The notes under the pieces: model-generated
Told to the model about the DNA's origin: nothing
The model's input: the letters and a program-made list of their open reading frames with translations, nothing else
Databases searched by the model: none
Made by a program: the position numbers and the translations under genes
Shown: piece after piece, positions 33,574 to 45,100 of the stretch
Numbering within the stretch: the stretch's first letter is position 1
Layout: each line of letters begins with the position of its first letter
NCBI RefSeq assembly: GCF_026672375.1
Contig: NZ_JAPPRA010000002.1
Coordinates: forward strand, 1-64,000
Direction: 5' to 3'
Length of the DNA stretch: 64,000 nt
Origin: Caulobacter sp. SL161
GTDB taxonomy: Bacteria; Pseudomonadota; Alphaproteobacteria; Caulobacterales; Caulobacteraceae

Positions 33574-34797
33574 ATGCCCAGACCCACTGACAAAAAGACT
33601 CTGCTGGCCGCCGTGGCGATCAGCAGCCTGCTGGCCGCCGGCGTCGGCGCCGTGATCGGACGCTCGCTTCTTGCGCCCAAGGCCGAGGCGCCTGCCGCCG
33701 CCGCCAACGAGGAGGAGCACAAGGAAGGCGAAGCCGGTCATAAGGAAGGTGAAGCCGAGGCCGGACACGAGGAAGAAGAAGGCCATATCGAGATGAACGC
33801 CGAGCGGCTGGCCGCTTCGGGCATTCGTCTGGAAACCCTCGCCGCCGGCGATCTGAGAGCTAGCATCCTGGCGCAGGCCACGGTGATCGCCTCGCCCGAC
33901 GGCGCGGCCACCCTGGCCGCTCGCGCCGACGGAGCCGTGGTGCGGATCAACAAGCGTCTTGGCGACCCGGTGCGCGCCGGCGAAGCCTTGGCCTCGATCG
34001 AAAGCCGCGACGCGGCGGCCATCAGCGCCGAACGCGCCGCCGCCGCCGCCAAGGCCACCGCCGCTCGCCAGGCCTATGCGCGCGAGAAGCGCCTGTTTGA
34101 CGCCAAGATCACCGCCCGTCAGGATCTCGAAGCGGCCCAGGCGGAGGTCGCCATCGCCGAGGCCGAGCTGCGGCGCGCCTCCAGCGCCGGCCTCGCCGCC
34201 GGCGTCAGCGCCAACGGTCGCTTCGTGACCGTCTCCAGTCCGATTTCCGGCCGCATTACCGCGGCCCCGGCCGTGCTGGGATCCTATGTGACGGCCGGTA
34301 CCGAACTCTTCCGCATCGCCGATCCGCGCAAGATCGAGGTCCAGGCGGCTCTGCCATCGTCCGACGCCGCCCGCATCGCCGCTGGCGATGGCGCCATGAT
34401 CGAAACCGCCCAGGGCACGATCCCTGCCGTGGTCCGGTCGATCACGCCCGGCGTTGACGTCGAAAGCCGGGCCGCCACGGCGATCCTCACCCTCGCGCAA
34501 GGTCAGGCCGGCCTCGTGCCGGGCCAGGCCCTGCGGGTGCGGATCACGCCGCGCGGCGCGGCTTCGGGCGATCGGTTCTCCGTACCCGAGGAGTCGGTGC
34601 AGTCGGTCGAAGGCGCCGACACTGTCTTTATTCGCGGCAAGGACGGGTTCACGGCGCGGCCGGTGAAGATCGGCCGGCGAGGCGGCGGCCGGGTGGAAAT
34701 TCTCTCAGGCGTCACGGCCGGAGAACAGATCGCCGGCCAGGGCGCATTCCTTCTGAAGGCCGAGCTTGGCAAGGGGGAGGCCGAGCATGGGCACTAG
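33574..34797 (+). CDS. czcB: RND periplasmic adaptor (CzcB family)
   Basis: The 407-residue membrane-fusion protein has an N-terminal membrane anchor (AISSLLAAGVGAVIGRSLL), a His/Glu-rich stretch (EEHKEGEAGHKEGEAEAGHE) likely to bind metal, and the CzcB blocks GAVVRINKRLGDPVRAGEAL, a coiled-coil hairpin (residues about 140-205) and VSSPISGRITAAPAVLGSYV. A beta-barrel part with a membrane-proximal domain closes it. It joins the inner RND pump to the outer channel. Its stop overlaps the next gene by 11 bp. Confidence 0.93.
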   Translation: MPRPTDKKTLLAAVAISSLLAAGVGAVIGRSLLAPKAEAPAAAANEEEHKEGEAGHKEGEAEAGHEEEEGHIEMNAERLAASGIRLETLAAGDLRASILAQATVIASPDGAATLAARADGAVVRINKRLGDPVRAGEALASIESRDAAAISAERAAAAAKATAARQAYAREKRLFDAKITARQDLEAAQAEVAIAEAELRRASSAGLAAGVSANGRFVTVSSPISGRITAAPAVLGSYVTAGTELFRIADPRKIEVQAALPSSDAARIAAGDGAMIETAQGTIPAVVRSITPGVDVESRAATAILTLAQGQAGLVPGQALRVRITPRGAASGDRFSVPEESVQSVEGADTVFIRGKDGFTARPVKIGRRGGGRVEILSGVTAGEQIAGQGAFLLKAELGKGEAEHGH

Positions 34798-35241
34798 GCG
34801 CGCAACGATGCGAAACCTCGCGATCCCCGCCAACGCTTGCGCTTGTCTCGCCATCTTGGCGATCATGACGACGCCAGCGCTGGCCCAGGGCCGGGCAAGG
34901 CCCCAACCCGCCTTCGAGCTCGCGAGCCAGGGCCATCTGAAGGTGCTCACCGCGACGGCGTGGAACGACGTCGATGGCCTGAGCGTGTCTGGATTGGTGC
35001 GTCGAGCTCCCCTCTGGAAAGCCGGCGTGCAGGGGCGCCTCGACGTCGAAGCCTATGATGCGGCCGGCGCCCGGTTGGGCGCCTCTTCGGTCGTCTGGCG
35101 CGGTTCACTAGGCGGGGGCGGGCACAATCACCCGGCGCGCTATCAGGCCCACTTCCCGGGCCTAAGCGCGGGCCAGGTGGCCCGTGTCACCGTTCGCTAT
35201 AGTCCCGTCGCCCATGCGGCCGAGCCTTCGGAGGCCGCGCG

Positions 35242-35245
<4 letters not shown>
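34787..35245 (+). CDS. Small exported protein of the czc operon
   Basis: The 152-residue product starts at the ATG at 34,787, nine bases after GGAGG and overlapping the end of czcB. It has a signal sequence (CACLAILAIMTTPALAQG) and a beta-rich mature part with GGGGHNHPARYQAHF. The stop overlaps the start of czcA (ATGA). Proteins of this place in CzcCBA islands are usually annotated as hypothetical. Periplasmic metal handling is plausible. Confidence 0.65.
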
Positions 35246-38484
<3,239 letters not shown>

Positions 38485-38485
38485 G

Positions 38486-38827
38486 ATGACCCCGGGCCAA
38501 GCACTGCTGCTACGCATCTATACCGATGAGAACGCCATGATCGGCGATCATCGCTTCTTCGACGTCCTGGTCGAACGCGCCCGGTCGATGGGTCTGGCCG
38601 GCGCCACCGTCCTGCGCGGGCTGCGGGGCTATGGCGCCTCCAGCACCCTGCATGGCGGCAAGGCCTTCGACCTGGCGCCCAACCTGCCGGTCGTCGTCGA
38701 GATCGTCGATGTCGAGACCTCGTTGCGGGCATTTATCGCCACGCTGCAGCCTGAGGACGAGGTCGGGCTGGTGACCTTGGAGAAGATCGACGTGGTCCGC
38801 TACGGCGGTCATCGCCACCACTACTAG
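38486..38827 (+). CDS. DUF190 family protein
   Basis: The 113-residue product matches DUF190 proteins, a PII-like fold found after metal RND pumps and CrcB-type fluoride channels: LLRIYTDENAMIGDHRFFDV, LVERARSMGLAGATVLRGLR, GYGASSTLHGGKAFDLAPNL and PVVVEIVDVETSLRAFI. The start lies 1 bp after the czcA stop. A regulatory or assembly role for the pump has been suggested by its neighbourhood in many genomes, but not shown. A terminator hairpin follows. Confidence 0.88.
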   Translation: MTPGQALLLRIYTDENAMIGDHRFFDVLVERARSMGLAGATVLRGLRGYGASSTLHGGKAFDLAPNLPVVVEIVDVETSLRAFIATLQPEDEVGLVTLEKIDVVRYGGHRHHY

Positions 38828-38835
38828 GCCAGGGG

Positions 38836-38863
38836 CGGCGCGCCGGCCTGGACCGGCGCGCCG
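38836..38863 (+). terminator. Terminator after the metal-efflux operon
   Basis: Perfect 11-bp stem CGGCGCGCCGG / CCGGCGCGCCG with a 6-base loop, followed by TTGTT. It lies 9 bp after the DUF190 stop. Confidence 0.75.
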
Positions 38864-38896
38864 TTGTTGATCACGCGATGCTCACTGGAGAAGCCC

Positions 38897-39094
38897 ATGG
38901 GCGCTGGATATAGCCTCGATCACACCGCCGGCCAGACCAGTTGCACTGCGCACGTGGTCCTCGCTGAGGGGGCCGACGCCGAAGCGGTTCGACGGGCCAT
39001 CTCCATACGCCCCAAGGAGGACTTTGACCTGCACCACCTCACGATCCAGACCGAGCGCACATCCTGCGCAGACCTGGACCAATTGCATCCGTGA
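38897..39094 (+). pseudogene. C-terminal CDF-domain fragment
   Basis: The 65-residue frame reads TAHVVLAEGADAEAVRRAIS, then FDLHHLTIQTERTSCADLDQ, which matches the cytoplasmic C-terminal domain of CzcD-type cation diffusion facilitators (AHV-, HHxTIQ-, C-). No transmembrane part precedes it. It is probably a remnant of a second CDF gene, or a free-standing copy of the domain; the transporter at 29.2 kb lacks exactly this part. Confidence 0.6.
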
Positions 39095-39241
39095 GCGCGG
39101 GGCGGGAAGGACCTGGGTCCCGGCCGTGGCCGGATCCTCTTGGGTGACCTGCGTCCTGGCGCCATCCGGCACGAGACCTCCATGCCGGTCTCGTCCGGCT
39201 CAGCCACAACGTCAATGTCGAACAACCTCTAGGGAGCAGCC

Positions 39242-39709
39242 ATGATCATTGAGACCCAGATCGACATCGCCGCGCCGCCCATGAAGGTCTGGCGCGCGCT
39301 CACAGATTTCCCCGGCTATCCGAAATGGCATCCCTTCCGATCGATCGCCGGAGAGCCGGCTTTGGGCCAGAAGGTGAAGATGGCGATCGGCGCCACTTCC
39401 GAACGGCGACGCAAGGTTAGTGGCCGCATCAGCGTTCTGTCGCTGGGCGGGGCCATCGCGTTCGACACCGGCAGCCCGTTCTTGAAGGGCCGGGAGTTGT
39501 TTCTGCTGACGCCCAGCCGACGAGGGACCTTGCTGCGCCATCGCACGGAAATGACAGGCCCCGCGGAGTTCCTGTTCCGCTTTGCGCCGCCCTCCGTGGC
39601 TAACCTGCGGTCGGCTAGCGAAGCCGCCGACAGGGCCTTGGATCGGTATTTGACCACCAACGCCCCGTCTTCCAGCGGGGGCCGCCAGAGACCGCGCACT
39701 CGGATCTGA
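39242..39709 (+). CDS. SRPBCC-fold protein
   Basis: The 155-residue product matches the START/Bet v1-like SRPBCC superfamily: IIETQIDIAAPPMKVWRALT, DFPGYPKWHPFRSI and a C-terminal helix (ANLRSASEAADRALDRYL). These proteins bind hydrophobic ligands in a deep pocket and are usually annotated as polyketide cyclase/dehydrase-like. The last 15 residues (SSSGGRQRPRTRI) look non-native and may come from recombination. A GGGAGC site precedes the ATG. It is the last intact gene of the transposon; its ligand is unknown. Confidence 0.75.
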   Translation: MIIETQIDIAAPPMKVWRALTDFPGYPKWHPFRSIAGEPALGQKVKMAIGATSERRRKVSGRISVLSLGGAIAFDTGSPFLKGRELFLLTPSRRGTLLRHRTEMTGPAEFLFRFAPPSVANLRSASEAADRALDRYLTTNAPSSSGGRQRPRTRI

Positions 39710-40003
39710 AGGTGCGCGATCGCGATCAACGTCCTCCGGCGAGGCGCACTCAATGACCAACGACGGCTACTGGGCCGACCGCAATAGCGCCTTCTAGCGA
39801 ACAAACCTTTGAGGTGAGCCCAAGGAGAATCGCGCCGACGGCCGGCTGGTCGAGGCCCGACGGCGGTTAAAGACGCTGGCGGCGCAGCTCCATCCCAAAC
39901 CATAACGCCCGGGTTCAACAGACAACTTCGTCGGCCGACGGAACCTGCGCTCCCCGCTCTTCTCGGAAGGGTGGAGTTCACGCTGTGTTCTTCTTAGCGT
40001 ATA
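39710..40003. other. Right-end non-coding part of the transposon
   Basis: About 290 bp with no gene of convincing composition; holds an internal copy of the terminal repeat and sequence scraps between it and the outer end. Confidence 0.5.
39795..39821 (-). repeat. Internal copy of the Tn3 inverted repeat
   Basis: TAGCGAACAAACC, an extra T, then GAGGTGAGCCC, in the same orientation as the right end and 183 bp inside it. Compared with the left repeat it has a one-base insertion and a changed outer edge. Confidence 0.8.
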
Positions 40004-40031
40004 TTAGCGCACAAACCTTGAGGTGAGCCCC
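40004..40031 (-). repeat. Tn3 right inverted repeat
   Basis: Reads GGGGCTCACCTCAAGG inwards on the minus strand, with one mismatch to the left end. It directly abuts the signal-peptide fragment of the interrupted gene. Confidence 0.92.
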
Positions 40032-40103
40032 ATGGGCCGCCGAAACCTGTGGCACGCTCATAAGCACGCTCGCCGCCACGGCGACGACAACCATGCGCTT
40101 CAT
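40032..40103 (-). pseudogene. Signal-peptide end of the gene split by the transposon
   Basis: Twenty-four codons from ATG at 40,103 encode a classical signal peptide (KRMVVVAVAASVLMSVPQV, then SAAH). GGAGGGTGAG precedes the ATG. The frame joins that of the minus-strand gene ending at 24,966 when the transposon is removed. Confidence 0.85.
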
Positions 40104-40465
40104 CTCACCCTCCTGCAGTTCCCACGGCCGTTCGCCGCGCGGAAGGTTTGGCCCGTCGGGGTTCGAGGAGCGTGACACGGGCATCCGTCCAGCGTGAAAA
40201 CGACGTCGCCGCGCCCGACGAGGCCAACGGTCCCGTTCCGCGCCTTCCGCCGGGCGGATTTGCCCCAATTGCGGGCGCCATTCGCAACGGTCGGAAAACA
40301 ACGTTCCGCGACGGTTCTAATGCACCCGCTTTGGTGGTATAAGGCGTCGGGGTATCTGAAGCGTAGAGCAGGGCTCGGATCGTCCGTCACGGTGAGCGCG
40401 CGCGGTCGCGCCGCACGCCGCCGGCGGCGGGCCCGGCGGCGTTCGGATGTTGTCGGGGAACATTC
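40104..40465. other. Divergent promoter region
   Basis: About 360 bp between the ruined secreted-protein start on the minus strand and the SARP-type regulator on the plus strand. No gene-like frame; probably both promoters. Confidence 0.5.
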
Positions 40466-42169
40466 ATGCCGCCGGACACGGAGCGATTTCGACTGGAACT
40501 CCTGGGCGCATTCCGCCTGTTCGCGCCCGACGGATCGCGTATTCCGATTAAGTCGAAGCGCTCCAGGATCCTGCTGGCCATGCTCGCCACCGCGCGGTCC
40601 GGCGAACGGTCCCGCCTCTGGCTGGAGGAGCGGCTATGGGGCGACCGCGCCCGCCCCCAGGCCCAGGCCAGCCTGCGGCGCGAGCTGTCGAACCTGCGGT
40701 CGCTGCTCAACGGCCCCGCCCCACCGCCGCTTCTGCTGACCGACCGCGAGTCGGTCGCCGTCAACTTGGGCCGGATCGTGGTCGACGTTAGGGATCGCGG
40801 CCGGGCGGGCGAGGTGCGCGGCGAGTTCCTCGAAGGCGTCGACATCGCCGCGGATGAGGCCTTCGAGGACTGGTTGCGCGAGGAACGCCAGGCGATCGCC
40901 AAAGCCCGGGACGACGCCATGGCCGCCGCCCCGGCGCGCCCCGATCCCGGCCAGGTCGTCGATCCATTCGCCGGGCGTCCGTCGATCAGCGTGCTGGTCC
41001 AGCAGCAGCAGAACCTCTCGCCCGAGAACGCCGTCCTGCTCGAGGGCGTGGCCGAGGACCTGACCGACCGCCTGGCGCGCCTGCGCTGGCTGCCGCTGGT
41101 CGGAGCCCCGCTCGGGGCCTTGCGCATCGACGGCAACGAGGCGGTGACGCGGGCCGGCAGGCTCCTGAACGTCGATTACCTGCTGCACTGCCGGCTGGGC
41201 CTCGGACGCAACTTCACCCTGACGCTTTCGGAGACCAGCAGCGGAAGGCTGCTGTGGTCGCGCCGCTACGAACTGGGCGACCCGGTGGCGGCCTCCGATA
41301 TCGATCGCGTCGCCACCGACGCCGTTGCCGCCTTGTCGATGCTGATCGAAACCGACCAGCAGCAGCGGGTGCGCGACCGTTTGGTCCAGGGCCTGACGCC
41401 GGACGAGCTGGTGTGGCGCGCGCGCTGGCACATGCGACGCTTGACCCGCGAGGACGCGCGCATCGCCGAAGACTTGCTGGAGATGGCGATCCGGGCCCGC
41501 CCGACCTCGGCCGAGGTGATGATCGAACGCGGCTACGCCGAGGCCTGGAAGCTGTGGGCGGCGGGAGCCGGCGCCGCGCCGATCGAGGCGCTACGCCAGC
41601 GTATGGCCCTGGCCCGGGACATGGACCCCTACGACGCGCGCGGCCACCTGCTGCTGGGCATTCTGGACCTGTGGTTGTCGCGCCACGAGAGCGCCGAGGC
41701 CCTGATGCGCGAGGCGATCGCCCTCAATCCCAGCCTGTCGTCGGCCTATGGCCAGCTCGGTAGCTGCCTGTCCCTGTCGGGACGGGCGAACGAGGGGCTG
41801 GAGCTGCTCCGCATGGCGCTGCGCCTCAATCCTCTGGACACCCAGAACTTCCATCAGTTCGGCGAACTGGCGCTGGCGCAGCTGATGCTTGGCGACTTCG
41901 CCGCGGCGATCGTCGAGGCCGATAACGCCCTGGCCCGTCGCCCCGCCTATATCTACGGCCATGTCCTGAAGACGGCCGCGCTGTGGATGGCCGGCGAGCA
42001 GGAGCGTTGGCTCGAAGCGCGCGGGACCCTGCGCCGGATCAAGCCGGACTACGACCCGGCCGCGCTGGAATGGCTGCCATTCCGGGATCGTAGTTGGAAC
42101 AAGCGGTTGCAGCAGGCCCTGGCGGGTGGCCAGCCCGTCAAGGCAGCACCGAAGCTCGCCGTCTGCTGA
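40466..42169 (+). CDS. SARP-like/TPR transcriptional regulator
   Basis: The 567-residue product starts with an OmpR-type winged helix as in SARP and BTAD proteins (FRLELLGAFRLFAPDGSRIP, RILLAMLATARSGERSRLWL, EERLWGDRARPQAQASLRRE, LSNLRSLLNG). A middle segment follows (SISVLVQQQQNLSPENAVLL, FTLTLSETSSGRLLW) that resembles the TolB-like/adenylate-cyclase-associated part of CadC-like regulators. The C-terminus has TPR helices (RPTSAEVMIERGYAEAWKLW, LNPSLSSAYGQLGSCLSLSG). It precedes the P450-peroxidase fusion by 23 bp on the same strand and probably controls it. The signal it senses is not evident. Confidence 0.8.
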   Translation: MPPDTERFRLELLGAFRLFAPDGSRIPIKSKRSRILLAMLATARSGERSRLWLEERLWGDRARPQAQASLRRELSNLRSLLNGPAPPPLLLTDRESVAVNLGRIVVDVRDRGRAGEVRGEFLEGVDIAADEAFEDWLREERQAIAKARDDAMAAAPARPDPGQVVDPFAGRPSISVLVQQQQNLSPENAVLLEGVAEDLTDRLARLRWLPLVGAPLGALRIDGNEAVTRAGRLLNVDYLLHCRLGLGRNFTLTLSETSSGRLLWSRRYELGDPVAASDIDRVATDAVAALSMLIETDQQQRVRDRLVQGLTPDELVWRARWHMRRLTREDARIAEDLLEMAIRARPTSAEVMIERGYAEAWKLWAAGAGAAPIEALRQRMALARDMDPYDARGHLLLGILDLWLSRHESAEALMREAIALNPSLSSAYGQLGSCLSLSGRANEGLELLRMALRLNPLDTQNFHQFGELALAQLMLGDFAAAIVEADNALARRPAYIYGHVLKTAALWMAGEQERWLEARGTLRRIKPDYDPAALEWLPFRDRSWNKRLQQALAGGQPVKAAPKLAVC

Positions 42170-42192
42170 AACCATGACCCCGGGGGGGGACT

Positions 42193-45100
42193 ATGGCCGA
42201 TATAAAATACTTCGCGCGGATCGAGGCGCTGATCAGGGACGACGCGGCCAGCGCTGGCCGCCCGCTGCCGCCGTTCGACTTCGAGAGCCTAGGCGGCGGC
42301 GCCAAGCGAGGTGGGATCGGCCGCTTCCTGCTGCGGCGGGTCTTGCCGGCGGTGACCTTCGTCCTGCGGCAGGTCTGGCCCAATCCCCGCTTCGGCCGGC
42401 TGGTCCTGGTCACCCGGACGCAAGACGTCGAGCAAGTGCTGCGGGACGACGTCGGCTTCAAGGTCGTCTACGGCCCGGAAATGCGGGATCTGGGCGGCGG
42501 ATGCGACAACGTCCTCAGTATCGACGACCCTGAGCACGCGATCCTGCGCGAGGGCCTCCAAGCCGCCGTGCGCCCCGGCGACCTGCAGGCCCTCTTCGAC
42601 AACGTGCTTGGCGACGCCACGGCGCTCCTGGACGCAGGCGGCGGGCGGATCGACGTGATGCGCGACCTGATCTCACGGACCGCCACTGAAGCCTTGTGCC
42701 GGTACTTTGGACTGACGGTCCACGACCCGGACACCTTCGGCCAGTGGACGATGGCGGTGTCGCTGCAGCTGTTCGGCGACTTCTTCGGCGACGCCAATGT
42801 CCATCGCCAAGCTAGGACGGCGAGCATCCATCTGGCCAGCGTCATCGACGACGCAATCGCCCGGGTGAATCTGAACAATGCCGCCCACCCTCGCGGCCAA
42901 CGCGTGCAGGCCACCCTGATCGATCGGATGATCACGGGCCAGAAGATCCCCCCGCCCCAGGTCCGTGCTACGATCATCGGCCTAGTAACGGCCTTCGTCC
43001 CTACCAACACCCTGGCGGCTGGCAATATCCTGGAAGTGCTGCGGGACAAGCCTGCGCTGATGGCCCGCGTCCGTGACGCGGCGCGCGAAGGCGACAGGAA
43101 AGCCATGCGCGCGGCGCTGCTGGAGGCCGGCCGTCTGAATCCGGCCCTGTCCCCGGGCCTATGGCGGCATGTCCCGAAGAGGGACGCTGTTCCGCCCGTC
43201 ATCGGCCAGGGCTGGCGCGCGCGCCGGACCCGGCCAGGAGACCTCGTCCTGGCCTGCATACCCTCGGCCCTTCGCGACCGGCGAGGCCTGACCGGGCGAG
43301 AATGGCCCATCCGGCGCCTGTGGATGATGTTCGGCGACGGTCCCCACGTCTGCTGGGGCGCCGAACTCGCGCTGACCCATCTCGAAGCGGTTTTCATCGC
43401 CCTGTTCAGCCGGGAGAGGCTGCGCCCCGCGCCCGGCAAGCTCGGCGTGATGGCGCGCAACGGCCCGTATCCCACCCGGATGGACATGTTGTACGACGCG
43501 CCGAACGCCAAGCGAGCCATGGTGATCGTCGCCCTGCCCGTTCGCCCGGGCGCTGACCGCGCGCTCCTCGAGCGGGACATCGACGCCCTGGGCTATCCCG
43601 CACGGCCGCATGTAGCCGACACCCTGTCCAAGGGCGACCGGGTCCAGTTCGCGTCGTTGTCGGTGATCGAGCGAGCGCCGGACTCGCCGGACTCGATCCT
43701 GTTGCTTGAATTGAGCGGCGACGGCGACGAGATGGCCCTGCTCGATCACGTGGCCTGGCAGGGCTTCGGCTGGCTCGCGACGATCGTGTCGTGGTGCGAG
43801 CCGTCCGGCCGGCCGATCCTCACGGAAGAGGCCCTGGCCCAGCGGCTGCGAGCGGGATTCGTCCCGCTGCGTCAGCGTCCTTGGGGGCCGACGGGTCTGC
43901 ACTTCGACGGCCTACCCGAACTGTCGGTGACCGACATTGCCCAGCAGGCACGCGTCGCCGACTTCGCCCGTAGGATTGTGACCCGGCATCTGAAGGGCAA
44001 TCTGGGCCTCAACACTCGAGCGATGGCGGTGCTGCTGCGCACCCGGCGGCTGATCCGCGGCGACAGCTTTCTGGGATTGCGCAAGGTCAATCTGGCTGCT
44101 CAGAAGGCGGCCGACCGCCAGCGCCTGCGCATGACCGTGCTGCGCCCCGGCCGCCAGCGAATGGCCATGGCCGACTGGGAGTCCAAGGGCCTTCTGGCCG
44201 GTTTGGCCGCTACTCTGATCGCGCCGGAGAACCGCTTCATAGCCTACGGCGCGGGCGCGCTCTTCGCCTTCTGGAGCGTCGTGCGGCTGGTCTGGCGATC
44301 GATGCCGCCCGAGACCCCCTGGGCCTGGATCGTGGCGCTGGTTCCCGCGATCGCCGGTGCTCTGCCGGCGACGTTGCTGACGGTTGTCGCGGTCTTCACC
44401 CTGCTGGCTCTCCTGCTCTACTGGCAGGAGTTTCACGACCCCGTCGACACCCGCGCGGCGTCGTTGGAACACCTGAAGGCCATCGGCAAGCGCGAGGACG
44501 CGCCGGGGCGGGCCCAAAACCACATCATCGCCGTCATGCCATTCAAGCCGGGCTGGCTGCGGCGGCTGAGCTTCGCCTTCGCTCTTTGGGGCATCCGCCA
44601 GTCCGTCACCCACTTCTTCCGGCCCGGCTTCGTCGTGACGATGGGCACCATCCACAAGGCCCGCTGGTTCCGTGTGCCCGGCAGCGACCAGTTCGTCTTC
44701 TTCTCCAACTACGATGGCAGTTGGGAAAGCTACCTGGAGGACTTCATCACCCGCGCTCATCAGGGACAGTCGGCGGCCTGGTCGCATGGCGTCGGCTTCC
44801 CGCCAACCCGGTTTCTGATCAATCGCGGCGCGGCCGACGGAGACGCCTTCAAGCGCTGGGTCCGCCTGCAGCAGCGCGAGACGCGCTTCTGGTACAGCCG
44901 CTTCCCGCAACTGACCGCTCAGCAGATCCGCAACAACGCCATGATCGTGGACGGCCTGGCCCGCGCGACCAGCGACACCGACGCCCGACGCTGGCTGGCC
45001 AACTTCGGTTCCAGCCAGCGCGAGACCGACGAACTGGAGACGCAGGAAGCCCAGACGATCGTGTTCAGCGGCTTGGGCTCGATGAAGGAGGCCACCAGTC

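Noticed and set aside
32872..34500. 542-codon minus-strand ORF across czcC and czcB
   Set aside because: Antisense shadow of two well-supported genes on the other strand.
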